From Bradyrhizobium rifense (GTDB lineage Bacteria; Pseudomonadota; Alphaproteobacteria; Rhizobiales; Xanthobacteraceae), in contig NZ_VSSS01000016.1 of assembly GCF_008123425.1 (NCBI RefSeq), positions 62,001 through 126,000 of the forward strand: a DNA stretch of 64,000 nt, given 5' to 3'. Below the pieces are notes generated by a model that searched no databases, was not told where the DNA came from, and was given only the letters and a program-made list of their open reading frames with translations. The position numbers were made by a program, and so were the translations under genes. Positions 53,777 through 63,416 of the stretch are shown one piece after another (position 1 is the stretch's first letter; every line of letters starts with the position of its first letter).

Positions 53777-55492
53777 TTATTTCAGACTGTAGACGACGAG
53801 CGCGCCGTCGTCGCGCGGCATGCTCTTGTAGACGCCGCCGAAGGTCGGCGCGTAGTCATCCGAAGCCATACCGCCGAAGCCGGCAACAACCGCGATGTAC
53901 TGCTTGCCATTGACGGCATAGCTGATGATGCCGCCCTGATGGCCGGTGCCGTCGCCGTGGCTCCAGAGCTCGGCACCGGAATCGGCATCGTAGGCGTGAA
54001 CCGTGCCTCGCGAATCCGGCACGAACACAAGATTGCCTCCGGTCGACATTACGCTTCCGAGCGGTGGCTCAGGGAAACGCACTTCCCACTTCTTGGCGCC
54101 GGTGATGGGGTCGCGCGCGTCGAGATGGCCATAGATCTCACCGCCAGGCGGCGGCGCGATCTTGAAGTCGGCGCCAATGTTGAGCTGAGCTTGAGGAGCA
54201 ACGATCGGAGTCGTCTTCTGAACCTCGAGCGTCATGCACCATTCCTGGCCGAGCTTGTAATAGAGCCCGGTCTTCGGGTTGTACGACCCGGCGTTCCAGC
54301 TCACCCCACCGGAAATGTGCGGGCACAACGGCTCGGAAACCTTGCCGGCGGGGAAGTCGCGACGGCCGATCAGCTCACCCGTCTTGGGATCGATGTCCTT
54401 GACGAAATTGCTGTTCTGCGTGATCCGCCAGACGTTCTTGACGCCGAGATTGCGGTCATAGACGAAGATGTATCCGCTCTTGTTCGGATGGACGACGTAC
54501 TTCTGGCCGTCGCGTTCGAGCATCACGAACTCGCCGACCGCGCTGTCGAAGTCCCAGGCGTCGTGAGGCAGCTCCTGGTGATAGGATTTCAGCTTGCCGG
54601 TATCGATATCGAGCGCGATCACCGAGGTGGTATAGAGATTGTCTCCCGGACGCGCGCCCTGTGTCTTGTAATCGGCTCCCGACCAGTCGTAGAGCGGCGC
54701 CGGGTTAGCAGTGCCCCACAGGATGGTGTTGTTCTCAGCATCGTAGGTGCCCGGCATCCATCCGCCGCCGCCGCCGGTGCGCCAGGAGTCATTGCCCCAG
54801 GTCTTCATGGCCTCGTCGGTGCCGGCAACCGTCAGGAATTCCCATTTCTTCTTGCCGGTGGTGGCATCAACACCGAAGATCGGACCCCGGCCCGGCCATT
54901 CGCCGCCCTGCGCGCCGATCACCACCGTGCCTTTGGCGTAAAGCGGCGCTCCGGTGAACCCAACGGTCAGCTTCTGGGAATCAATCAGCTTGGTATCCCA
55001 CATGACCTTTCCGGTCTTCATGTCGAGCCCGATGAGATGGCCATCCATTGTCCCCACATAGACCTTTCCCTCTCCGAGGGCGGCGCCGCGATTGTAGGGC
55101 GAATGGGTCTGCCGCGCGACCAAGGCTTCATCCAGCTCGGGGAAGTAGGACCAGATCACCTCGCCGGTAGCGCCGTTCAGCGCAAAGGTGCGGCTATAGG
55201 AGCCAGTGTAGTAGAGCACGCCATCGGCCGCGAGCGGCATCGATTGCAACCCCCGGGTCGAACGCCCGGGGATGTGGATCCAGGCGACCCCCAGATTGCT
55301 CACATTACCGGTATTGATCTGTGACAGAGGACTGTAGTGATACGACTTGTATGAGCCGTGATAGGTGAGCCAATCGTTCTGACCGCCTGCCTCAATCCGG
55401 GCAGTATCCACGGCTTGAGCCCACGCAGCCGACGCCGCAAGTGTCGCAGCGACGAGAACAGGTAAGCCCGAGTAAAGCCACTGCTTCCTCAT
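53777..55492 (-). CDS. PQQ-dependent alcohol dehydrogenase, predicted lanthanide type
   Basis: 571 residues. The signal peptide (ending SAAWAQ) precedes an eight-bladed propeller. Metal and cofactor residues are readable: Glu in GGEWPGRGP, Asn in GTANPAPLYD and the catalytic Asp in ELPHDAWDFDS, where the second Asp (D-x-D) is the extra ligand of lanthanide enzymes such as XoxF and ExaF. The usual vicinal Cys-Cys before the NRG block is absent (ARQTHSPYNRGAAL). It has no cytochrome domain; the next gene supplies one. GGAGG precedes the ATG at 55492. Whether methanol or a longer alcohol is the substrate cannot be told. Confidence 0.9.
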   Translation of the reverse strand: MRKQWLYSGLPVLVAATLAASAAWAQAVDTARIEAGGQNDWLTYHGSYKSYHYSPLSQINTGNVSNLGVAWIHIPGRSTRGLQSMPLAADGVLYYTGSYSRTFALNGATGEVIWSYFPELDEALVARQTHSPYNRGAALGEGKVYVGTMDGHLIGLDMKTGKVMWDTKLIDSQKLTVGFTGAPLYAKGTVVIGAQGGEWPGRGPIFGVDATTGKKKWEFLTVAGTDEAMKTWGNDSWRTGGGGGWMPGTYDAENNTILWGTANPAPLYDWSGADYKTQGARPGDNLYTTSVIALDIDTGKLKSYHQELPHDAWDFDSAVGEFVMLERDGQKYVVHPNKSGYIFVYDRNLGVKNVWRITQNSNFVKDIDPKTGELIGRRDFPAGKVSEPLCPHISGGVSWNAGSYNPKTGLYYKLGQEWCMTLEVQKTTPIVAPQAQLNIGADFKIAPPPGGEIYGHLDARDPITGAKKWEVRFPEPPLGSVMSTGGNLVFVPDSRGTVHAYDADSGAELWSHGDGTGHQGGIISYAVNGKQYIAVVAGFGGMASDDYAPTFGGVYKSMPRDDGALVVYSLK

Positions 55493-55820
55493 ATGCACTT
55501 CCTCCCGCTTTGTGTTTGTGGATTGCGTCTTGCAAGCGCCGCCGCGAGGGGTGTCCGCAGTTCAGTACACGTCGATTGTTCTCCGTCGGACATGAGCTGC
55601 CAACGAATATCCCCCTCTTTCGGCGCATATCGCCAAAGGAGTTACGTTCACTGGAGTGGTTGCTATTGCACTTCTGCTCGCGGGCGTAGCGTACGCCGGA
55701 TCACGGGGAGTGCAAAGACGGAATGGACGCGTGGCGCGAATTTGACGCGCGAGGACGCATTTGAAACGGCAGCGGCGCTGACCGTTTCGTCTCAATCGAC
55801 AAATCCCGGACTGACGCGGG
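55493..55820. other. Upstream region of the PQQ dehydrogenase operon
   Basis: About 330 bp without a recognised gene. It should contain the promoter of the dehydrogenase operon on the minus strand. No strong hairpin or operator was found. Confidence 0.45.
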
Positions 55821-55937
55821 TTAGCCGTAAAGCACTTTCGGCACCATCATGGCGATGCTCGGCCAGATCGTCGGCAGCAGCGCGAAGTCGATCATCGTGA
55901 CGAGATAGAGCGGCGCGACACAGGCGATGGAGTCGAG
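55821..55937 (-). pseudogene. 3' remnant of a transporter gene (TRAP large-permease-like)
   Basis: On the minus strand an open stretch of about 38 codons ends VAPLYLVTMIDFALLPTIWP...VPKVLYG and is closed upstream by TGA at 55938-55940. There is no start codon. The alternation of hydrophobic helix and final Pro/Leu pattern resembles the C-terminus of TRAP-type DctM permeases, so it may be the end of a lost transporter gene behind the hydantoinase genes. The family match is tentative. Confidence 0.35.
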
Positions 55938-55942
55938 TCACC

Positions 55943-57601
55943 TCACCCCGCGCGCCCATAGATCGCCACGGCATTGTCTGAAGACACCAATCCGCTTTCG
56001 AGGTCGTCGCGCACGCTTTCCGGCGGACGCTCCCGGGGATCGCCGATGCCGGCGCCACCCGGGGTCATCACCACGAGCCGGTCATCCGGCGGAATGGTCT
56101 GAAAGCCCTTGCCGCGCATCTTCTGTCCGGACTTCAGGCCGACATAACCGGCTTCGCCGTTCTGGCCGCCATCGCGTCCGCGCGGCGGATGGTCGATGCG
56201 ATCGAACGCCGCAAGGATGTCGAAGGGCGCATCGATGCCGGTGCCGACCTCGATGATCTGGCCGAGGCCGCCGCGGGTGCGCCCTGCTCCGCCGGAATCC
56301 GGACGCAGCTCCTTGCGCCAGAAGATCAGCGGCGTCTGCGTCTCGGCGATCTCGACCGGCGTGCCGCGCACGCCGCTTGGGTAGGCGGTCGCGGACAGCC
56401 CATCCTTGCCGAAACGCGCGCCGGTGCCGCCGTTGGACGTCACCGCCATCGAGAACCCGTAATTGCCGCCGACGCCCGAGCGGGTCTGGCCGCGCACGTT
56501 CAGATTCCACAGGCACGAGGTGCCTTCCGCGGGCACACGCTCGGGAATGATCTGGCGCAGGCAGCCGAACACGACGTCGGGCAACATCTGGCCGACGATG
56601 TGGCGCGACGCCACCGGCGCCGGCTTCGGTGCGTTGAGGATTACGCCCGACGGCGCCGACACCGTCAGCGGCGAGAGCGAGCCGGCATTGTTCGGGATCT
56701 GCGAGGCGACGACGCAGCCGAGGCCGAACACGGTATAGGCCGTAGTGTAGGAGAGCGGCACGTTGATGCCAAACTTTGAAGCCGCGGAGGTGCCGTCGAA
56801 ATCGACGTGAATGCCGGCATCCGAAATCGTCAGCGTCGCCGCCAGCGTGACCGGCGCATCGTAGCCGTCCACGACCATGCTGTTGTGCCAGCTTCCCTTC
56901 GGCAGTTTTGCGATCTCCGCGAGCACAGCCTCGCGCGAGCGGTCACAGATGTAGTCGCCGAGCTCGTCGAGCGTGTCGATGCCGAACTCGGTCATCATCT
57001 CGACCAGGCGCTCGCAGCCTACATCGTTGCAGCCGGCCAGCGAATAGGTGTCGCCCTCGGTGTCGATCGGCAGCCGCGTATTGGTGCGGATCATCGCCAT
57101 CAGCGTCTCGTTGACGACGCCCTGGTCGATCAGCTTCAGCATGGGGATGTAGAGCCCCTCCATGAACACGTCGGTGGCGTCGGGGCCGAAGCCGATGCCG
57201 CCGATGTCCATGAGATGGCTGGTGCAGGAGAACAGCGCGACGATCTTGCCGTCCTTGAAGCAGGGCGTGGTGACGACGAAGTCGTTGAGATGGCCGGTGC
57301 CCATCCAGGGATCGTTGGTGATGTAGGCGTCACCTTGCTTCATCGTCTCGAGCGGGAAGTGGTTGATGAAGTGCTTGACCGATTCCGCCATCGAGTTGAC
57401 ATGGCCGGGCGTGCCCGTCACGGCCTGCGCCAGCATCCGCCCCCTGAGGTCGAACACGCCGGCGGAGAGGTCGCCACATTCGCGCACGATCGGGCTGAAC
57501 GCGGTGCGGAGCAGCACTTGCCCCTGCTCCTCGACCACGGCGATCAGCCGATGCCACATGATCTGGAGGTCGATCAGGCTCGCGCCTTTTGCCTTGCTCA
57601 T
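55943..57601 (-). CDS. Hydantoinase B/oxoprolinase family subunit
   Basis: 552 residues, full-length HyuB type: QIMWHRLIAVVEEQGQVLLR, FSPIVRECGDLSAGVFDLRG, GDAYITNDPWMGTGHLNDFV, and later TPGGAGIGDPRER at the end. With the HyuA subunit, this family performs ATP-dependent opening of hydantoin, oxoproline or related cyclic amides, and also acetone or acetophenone carboxylation in other members; the substrate here is open. The start lies two bases past the HyuA stop. Confidence 0.93.
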   Translation of the reverse strand: MSKAKGASLIDLQIMWHRLIAVVEEQGQVLLRTAFSPIVRECGDLSAGVFDLRGRMLAQAVTGTPGHVNSMAESVKHFINHFPLETMKQGDAYITNDPWMGTGHLNDFVVTTPCFKDGKIVALFSCTSHLMDIGGIGFGPDATDVFMEGLYIPMLKLIDQGVVNETLMAMIRTNTRLPIDTEGDTYSLAGCNDVGCERLVEMMTEFGIDTLDELGDYICDRSREAVLAEIAKLPKGSWHNSMVVDGYDAPVTLAATLTISDAGIHVDFDGTSAASKFGINVPLSYTTAYTVFGLGCVVASQIPNNAGSLSPLTVSAPSGVILNAPKPAPVASRHIVGQMLPDVVFGCLRQIIPERVPAEGTSCLWNLNVRGQTRSGVGGNYGFSMAVTSNGGTGARFGKDGLSATAYPSGVRGTPVEIAETQTPLIFWRKELRPDSGGAGRTRGGLGQIIEVGTGIDAPFDILAAFDRIDHPPRGRDGGQNGEAGYVGLKSGQKMRGKGFQTIPPDDRLVVMTPGGAGIGDPRERPPESVRDDLESGLVSSDNAVAIYGRAG

Positions 57602-57603
57602 GA

Positions 57604-59688
57604 TCAGGCCGCCTTCCGTTCCATGACGATGCTGCCGGCACCGTCGATATGCGCATCAAAACTGTTCGAGACGAAGGTGGACGTTTCGTCCTCGGCGATC
57701 ACAGCAGGACCCGCAATCGTCGCGCCCGGTGCCATGTCCTCGCGGCGGTAGAGCGGGATCTCGATCACTTCTCCAGCCCGGCCGTCGAAGAATTTGCGGC
57801 TGCCGGAGGCTTTGGCCGCAGGCTTGCGCGTGACCGCGGCGACGACAGAGGGATTGCGCGCGTCCGTCGTAGCAAGCACCGACCAGCTCAGCACCTCGAT
57901 CGCTGCGCCTGGGATCGGACGCTCGAACATCGCCGAATAATCCGCCTCGAATTTCTGGCGCAGGCCGGCGAGATCGGCTGACGTCAGCGGCCGGTTCGGC
58001 AGCTCGACGGTGATCTCGTGGCCCTGGCCGACATAGCGCATGAACGCCGCGCGGCGCTCGCGAACTGGCGCGCCGGCAGCACCGGGCTCGACCAGCGCAC
58101 GTGCTTCGGTCACCATCTCCTGAAGCAGGTCGGAGACCGCGCCCGTGTCGAAATCGTCGAGCCGGACGTGACGGCTGCGCACGAGCTCATAGGCGATGGG
58201 CGCCGCGAGGAAGCCAACTGCCGAACCGACGCCGGCATTCGAGGGCACGATCACCCTGGAAACGCCGATCTTCTCGGCGACACGCGCGGCATGCAGCGGC
58301 GCGGCACCGCCAAAGGCGATCAGCGTGTGCTGGCCGACGATCTCGCCGCGCTCGACCGCGTGCACGCGCGCCGCGCTCGCCATGTTCTCGCAGACGACCT
58401 CGTGCACCGCATAGGCCGCGGTTTCCGCCGACAGGCCCAGCGGCTCGCCGACCGCGCGCAGCAGCGCCTGCTTCGAAAGCTCCGGGTCGAGCTTGATCGT
58501 GCCACCCGCAAAGGCGTCGGGATCGATCATGCCGAGCGCGACGTCGGCATCCGTCACGGCCGGACGCTGGCCGCCGCGGCCATAGCAGGCCGGTCCCGGT
58601 TCGGAAGACGCGCTCTCGGGACCCACGGTGACACGCTTCATCGCGTCGACATGGGCGATCGAGCCGCCACCGGCGCCGATCTCGACCATTTCGATCACGG
58701 GGATACGCACCGGCAGGCCGGAGCCTTTGAGGAAACGCGCGGCGCGATCGACCTCGAACACGCGCGAGGTCTCGGGCTGGTACTTCTCGATCAGGCAGAT
58801 CTTTGCGGTGGTGCCGCCCATGTCGAAGGAGAGCACCTTGCTCTCGCCGAGCCGTGCCGCGATCTGCGCCGCGAAGATGGCGCCGCCGGCGGGGCCGGAT
58901 TCGACCAGACGCACAGGAAAGCGCCGCGCCGTCTCGATCGAAGTGACGCCTCCGCCGGAGGTCACGAGATAGATCGCGCCGCGATACTGCTCGACCTGCA
59001 AGGCGTCCGCCATGCGGGCGAGATAGCCATCGATCAGCGGTTGCACATAGGCGTTGGCGACCGCGGTCGACGTGCGCTCATATTCGCGGATTTCCGGACA
59101 CACAGCCGATGACACTGTCACGGAGATGCCGGGCATCTCCTCGCCCAAAATCGCAGCAGTACGTCGCTCGTGCTCGGGATTGGCATAGGAATGAAGGAAG
59201 GCGATCGCGACGCTTTCGACCTTCAGCTCACGCAATTTCGGCGCGAGTGCGCGCACGGCTGCTTCGTCCAGCGGGAGACGAACGGTGCCATGGGCGTCGA
59301 CGCGCTCGGGCACGGTGAAGCGAAGGGAGCGCGGCGCCAGCGGCTTCGGCTTGTCGATGGAAAGGTCATACTGGTCGTAACGGCTCTCGGTGCCGATATC
59401 GAGCACGTCGCGAAAGCCGTCGGTCGCAATCAGCGCGGTCTTGGCGCCGCGCCGCTCGATGATGGCGTTGGTCGCGAGCGTTGTGCCGTGAATGAAGACG
59501 TCGATGTCGCTGATACGGGCACTCGCGTCAGCGAGAATGAGACGCATCCCGTCGAGCACCGCCTGCTCGGGCCGTTGCGGCGTCGTCAGCACCTTGCGCG
59601 TCTTGCGCGCCTCGCCCACATCCAGCACGATATCCGTGAAAGTGCCCCCGATATCGACGGCAAGCCGCACCTCGGCTCCCTCAAGCAT
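57604..59688 (-). CDS. Hydantoinase A/oxoprolinase family subunit
   Basis: 694 residues. The ASKHA-type ATP-binding core is visible: VRLAVDIGGTFTDIVLD, HGTTLATNAIIERRGAKTAL, TSGGGVTSIETARR, VESGPAGGAIFAA, LSFDMGGTTAKICLIE and EIGAGGGSIAHVD. It pairs with the HyuB subunit encoded two bases downstream. The specific substrate is unknown. Its promoter should lie in the 124-bp gap before the sirtuin gene's stop. Confidence 0.95.
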   Translation of the reverse strand: MLEGAEVRLAVDIGGTFTDIVLDVGEARKTRKVLTTPQRPEQAVLDGMRLILADASARISDIDVFIHGTTLATNAIIERRGAKTALIATDGFRDVLDIGTESRYDQYDLSIDKPKPLAPRSLRFTVPERVDAHGTVRLPLDEAAVRALAPKLRELKVESVAIAFLHSYANPEHERRTAAILGEEMPGISVTVSSAVCPEIREYERTSTAVANAYVQPLIDGYLARMADALQVEQYRGAIYLVTSGGGVTSIETARRFPVRLVESGPAGGAIFAAQIAARLGESKVLSFDMGGTTAKICLIEKYQPETSRVFEVDRAARFLKGSGLPVRIPVIEMVEIGAGGGSIAHVDAMKRVTVGPESASSEPGPACYGRGGQRPAVTDADVALGMIDPDAFAGGTIKLDPELSKQALLRAVGEPLGLSAETAAYAVHEVVCENMASAARVHAVERGEIVGQHTLIAFGGAAPLHAARVAEKIGVSRVIVPSNAGVGSAVGFLAAPIAYELVRSRHVRLDDFDTGAVSDLLQEMVTEARALVEPGAAGAPVRERRAAFMRYVGQGHEITVELPNRPLTSADLAGLRQKFEADYSAMFERPIPGAAIEVLSWSVLATTDARNPSVVAAVTRKPAAKASGSRKFFDGRAGEVIEIPLYRREDMAPGATIAGPAVIAEDETSTFVSNSFDAHIDGAGSIVMERKAA

Positions 59689-59812
59689 TCCGAAACTCTC
59701 CGTGCTGATCGACCAATTATCGCGAAAATCGCAGCAATTTCCATACCAGCGGCAGCGCCGATGGTGAAGCGCGTGGCACCTATGCGATAGAGGGCGTGCC
59801 CGCCTTCTGCGT

Positions 59813-60619
59813 TCAGAGCAGGAATGCGAGCGCCGCCTCGCAGCGCTCCTCGACCTTGAGCGTCAGGAGATCGTCGGCACGGGTGCGCCCGAGATTGATC
59901 GCGGCGATCGGAATCTGCCGATCTGCCGCAGCCTTCACGAAGCGGAAGCCGGAATAGACCATCAGCGACGATCCGACGATCAGCATCGCATCGGCCTGCG
60001 CCAGATGGTCTTGCGCGGTCGCGACCACGTCGCGCGGGACGTTCTCGCCGAAGAACACGACGTCGGGCTTGAGGATGCCGCCGCAGGCTTCGCAAGCAGG
60101 CACCTTGAACGACGAGAAATCCGCATGCTCCAGATCGGCGTCGCCATCAGGCGCGTCCGCCGCGTCGAGCGTCAGCCATTCCGCATTGGCGCGGCAGAGC
60201 GCATCCTGGAATTCGTTGCGCGGCGTCTTAGCCCCGCAGCCCATGCAGCGGACCAGGTCGAGCCGCCCGTGCAAATCGATCACCTGCCGGTGGCCGGCGG
60301 ATTGATGCAACCGGTCGACATTCTGGGTCAGCAGCATCTCGCACCGCCCGCCCGCCTCGAGCCGGGCGAGCGCATGATGCGCATCGTTCGGCTTCGCTTG
60401 GCCGAACCGCCGCCAGCCGATCAGGCTGCGCGCCCAGTAGCGCTGGCGCGTATGCTGTTCGGACATGAAGGCCTGGAAGTTGACCGGCTGGGTCCGCTTC
60501 CAGTTGCCGTGGCTGTCGCGATAGTCGGGAATGCCGGAATTGGTGCTACAGCCGGCGCCGGTCAGCACGAACAGCTTTTCGTGCCGGCCGACGAATTCCT
60601 GGAGCGGTGGATTTGTCAT
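59813..60619 (-). CDS. Sir2-family NAD-dependent protein deacylase
   Basis: 268 residues. The NAD site is VLTGAGCSTNSGIPDYRD; the catalytic His is in IDLHGRLDLVRC; LLTQNVDRLHQ is a further core motif. Four zinc Cys are present as CMGC and CEACGG, and DVVFFGENVP follows. It would remove acyl groups from protein lysines in the cytoplasm. The start at 60619 (MTNPPLQEF) is chosen because everything upstream in that frame is Arg-rich antisense-like sequence. Confidence 0.93.
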   Translation of the reverse strand: MTNPPLQEFVGRHEKLFVLTGAGCSTNSGIPDYRDSHGNWKRTQPVNFQAFMSEQHTRQRYWARSLIGWRRFGQAKPNDAHHALARLEAGGRCEMLLTQNVDRLHQSAGHRQVIDLHGRLDLVRCMGCGAKTPRNEFQDALCRANAEWLTLDAADAPDGDADLEHADFSSFKVPACEACGGILKPDVVFFGENVPRDVVATAQDHLAQADAMLIVGSSLMVYSGFRFVKAAADRQIPIAAINLGRTRADDLLTLKVEERCEAALAFLL

Positions 60620-60686
60620 GGCGCAGATGTAGTCTGCGCCGGCCACTTTTGCCAGATCACCCGCGCTCCGGGCAGCGATCCGCCGA

Positions 60687-61292
60687 TCATTGCGTTGCGG
60701 ACGCTGCCGGCTGTTTCGAAGGCACGCCAGGTTTCGGCGGCGCAGCCTGCTTCTGCGAGATGACGGCCTTGCCCGCGGGCGTTTCGGGCGCGGCAGGCGC
60801 CACCGGCGCGGATTGGCCGACCGACAACGACACACCGAACACGCGCCATTGTCCTTCGACCGGTGCAAACAACAGTTCGAAATTCACCTGCGACGGCACC
60901 GATGGAAAAAATCCGGCCATGCGCAACAGACCGTTCGGCTCGATCTGCGGTAGCAACGACAATTGCGGATCGATGACGGCGACGCCGGAGAGATCGAGCT
61001 TGTCGCCGCGCTGCTTGGCGAAGATTTCCGCGAGCCGCGCGGCGCTGTTAACCTGGAAGCCGGGCGCGCCGAGGTCGCGCAGTACGGTGTAGTTGCCGGT
61101 CTTGTTGGCCTGGTCGAGCGCGAGCAGCGTCGACCGGATCAGCATGAGCACACCGTTGCGGTCGATGTTGGCGGGCTTGGCCTGCTGCTGCGGCGGCGTC
61201 TGTTGCTGCTGCGGCGGCGTCTGCTGCGCGGAGGTCGTCACCGCTCCCAGAATCAGCAGGCCGAGGGCCGCACTCAACCAACGCAATGTCAT
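60687..61292 (-). CDS. Exported protein of unknown function
   Basis: 201 residues. A signal peptide (about 1-22, ending TSAQQ) precedes a QTPPQQQ repeat (two copies), then a domain of about 120 residues with RNGVLMLIRSTLLALDQANK and VNFELLFAPVEGQWRVFGVS, and a Pro/Ala-rich tail. No family is recognised. The start is 16 bp past the end of the broken YadA-like gene on the same strand; ATG 61331 would overlap that gene and is less likely. Confidence 0.7.
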   Translation of the reverse strand: MTLRWLSAALGLLILGAVTTSAQQTPPQQQQTPPQQQAKPANIDRNGVLMLIRSTLLALDQANKTGNYTVLRDLGAPGFQVNSAARLAEIFAKQRGDKLDLSGVAVIDPQLSLLPQIEPNGLLRMAGFFPSVPSQVNFELLFAPVEGQWRVFGVSLSVGQSAPVAPAAPETPAGKAVISQKQAAPPKPGVPSKQPAASATQ

Positions 61293-61308
61293 GGCGAACG
61301 CGTTGTTC

Positions 61309-62784
61309 CTACCACTGGATGGAAACGGCACCGCGCCCGCCTGCTACGTTGCGCTCGAGCCCGATGCCGCCGCCGGCATTGGCGATGACCGCATAACTCT
61401 TGCCGTCATAGAGCAGTGCGGTTGCGCCGAGCGCAAAGGCATTCGCGCCCTCGAAATTGCCGTAGCCGGCCGAGAGCGCGAATTTGCGACCCGCTTGCAG
61501 TGCCGGCATCGAACCGGCCGCAAGTGCGACGGCCGTGCCGCTGCGGGCTTCAAGCCGGTTGTCCATCACTTGCGACTGCAACGAGGTCATCTGCGACTGG
61601 AGGGAGGTGAACTGCGACTGAAGCGAGGTGAGGCTCGCCGGATTGAAGCTCGACGTCGCCAGATTGCCGGCCGCATCGGTGGTGACGAAGGAGACCGGCC
61701 CGCTCTGCGCCGCAAGGCTCGCCGCCGATGCAACGCCGGCCATGCGATAGGTGTTGCTCGCCGTGCCGATTGCGACCTGATTGGCGGCGGTCGCCGCTGC
61801 GCCGGCGCCGACCGCGGTGGAGTTGGTAAAACCAGCCGAGGCTCCCGCACCGATCGCGGTCGCATTGAGCGTGGACGCGGTCGCGCCGTTGCCGAAGGCC
61901 GAACTGCCGGCGGCGGCACTTGCCTTCGCGCCGTCGCCCACGGCTGTGTTGCCGAACGCCGCGGCCGAATCTGCGCCGACTGCAATCGATCAGGTCGAGA
62001 CAGCGCCGGTGCCGATGGCAATCGCATTGGCGCCGGTGCCGGCCGCTGCGCCATCGCCGATCGCGACGGCGCTCGCCCCGGTGGCGTGGGAGTTGTTGCC
62101 GGCCGCGAAGGAATTGCCGCCGCTTGCCGTCACCGCGTTGCCCAGAGCGAGGGCATTTGTTGTGCTGGCGCTGGCTCCGCTCCCGATCGCGGTGGCAGAT
62201 ACCCCCGCTGCGACGCTGCCCAGGCCGACCGCGATCGATTTGTCGCCGTTGGAATGTGCGCCTACGCCGGCGGCCCCGTCGCCGCCACCTCCGATCGCGA
62301 CGCTATAATTCCCGGACGCGGAGGCACCCGTTTCAACGCCACCAATGAGATCGCCGCCGCCCATCGCGGTGCTGCCGACGCCCGCGGCTTTGCTGGAGGC
62401 GCCGGTCGCCGTGCTGTAGTCAGCGCTTGCTAGAGTGCGTATGCCGGTCGCCGTGCTGAAGACGCCGATCGCCGTGCTGCCGAACCCGCTTGCCGTCCCG
62501 CCACTTCCCTCCGCCTTGCTGGCCGCACCGACTGCCGTGCTGGCGCTACCCACTGCCTCGCTCTGGCCGATCGCCACGCTGCCGTTACCGGTCGCTTCGC
62601 CGCCACAAGCGACGGCGCCGAGGCCAGGCGCAGAACCGAGCGCAATGCCTGTTACCGCCGCGCCGCAGACCCCTTGCGCGGCGGCGGGCGCCAGATCAAG
62701 CGTCAAGACGAACATGGCAAGCGCCACGGCCGCAGCCAAGGCTTTGGTCAAACAAAACATGGCGTTAGTGATCGCACCAAGCAT
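61309..62784 (-). pseudogene. YadA-like trimeric autotransporter adhesin broken by an in-frame TGA
   Basis: A single reading frame of about 490 codons is split by TGA at 61992-61990. Before it: a signal peptide and a head domain of about 14 YadA left-handed-beta-roll repeats (AIGSGASASTTNALALGNAV and similar, each with a SxxxG pattern). After it the same frame resumes with SIAVGADSAAAFGNTAVGDG repeats, a coiled-coil stalk (SLQSQFTSLQSQMTSLQSQV) and a complete C-terminal membrane anchor from LEARSGTAVALAAGSM to GAVSIQW. The stop falls where other repeats have a Gly or Arg codon. A sequencing error or rare readthrough cannot be excluded. The start at 62784 follows GAGAG. Confidence 0.8.
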
Positions 62785-62961
62785 TTGCGCTCTCAGGTCC
62801 AGAGGTCGGGTCGATCCCGATCGTTGGCCGGATACGGCCACCGCGAATGTGGGTTAGGACGGCGGGCCGGACATCAACCGTTCGGTTGAGTTCGCCTGTG
62901 AGTGCAGCGCCGACAGCCCGGTTTTTTCCGACTGTTGCTGGATTGCATCGCGATGCTTCCA

Positions 62962-63366
62962 TCAGACCTTGTGGGGACTGACGTCATGCTTGTGCTTGTG
63001 AAGAAACCGGGCGAGCTGCCCGCGGAGCGCCGCTGTCTCCAGCAATGTTCCCACCGACCCGGCGGTGTCGAAAATCTCCCGCTGAAGCGTCGTCGGCAGG
63101 GAATTCCATTGCATGATGATGGCCGCGCCGAGACACCGCAAGACGCGCTCTTCCTCCGCCGCGAGGGCTGCGCCGCGCGAACGCTCCGCCTCCCCGGCGT
63201 TGACTGCATCTACGTAATTCTCCGCGAGGACCTGCTCGTTGTCCGCGCGCGATGCGAGGCTGTCCTGTAGTTTCTCAAATTTGCGGGTATCGTCCTTGCC
63301 GGACGAACTCCTGGCCAGTTCGCCGTACGCGGCCGCTCTTGCACGATACTGTAAGAATTTAAACAT
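62962..63366 (-). CDS. Hypothetical protein beside the histidine kinase gene
   Basis: 134 residues, predicted mostly helical and soluble: FKFLQYRARAAAYGELARSS, then EKLQDSLASRADNEQVLAEN and LRCLGAAIIMQWNSLPTTLQ. AAGGAG lies five bases before the ATG at 63366, which supports translation; the longer frame to 63696 runs antisense-like through the kinase gene. No family is recognised. It lies 50 bp past the kinase stop on the same strand and may be co-transcribed. Confidence 0.7.
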   Translation of the reverse strand: MFKFLQYRARAAAYGELARSSSGKDDTRKFEKLQDSLASRADNEQVLAENYVDAVNAGEAERSRGAALAAEEERVLRCLGAAIIMQWNSLPTTLQREIFDTAGSVGTLLETAALRGQLARFLHKHKHDVSPHKV

Positions 63367-63416
63367 GCGGGCTCCTTCGCTGAAAGTCTCCGCGCACCCA
63401 ACCTGCCACTTGCAGG

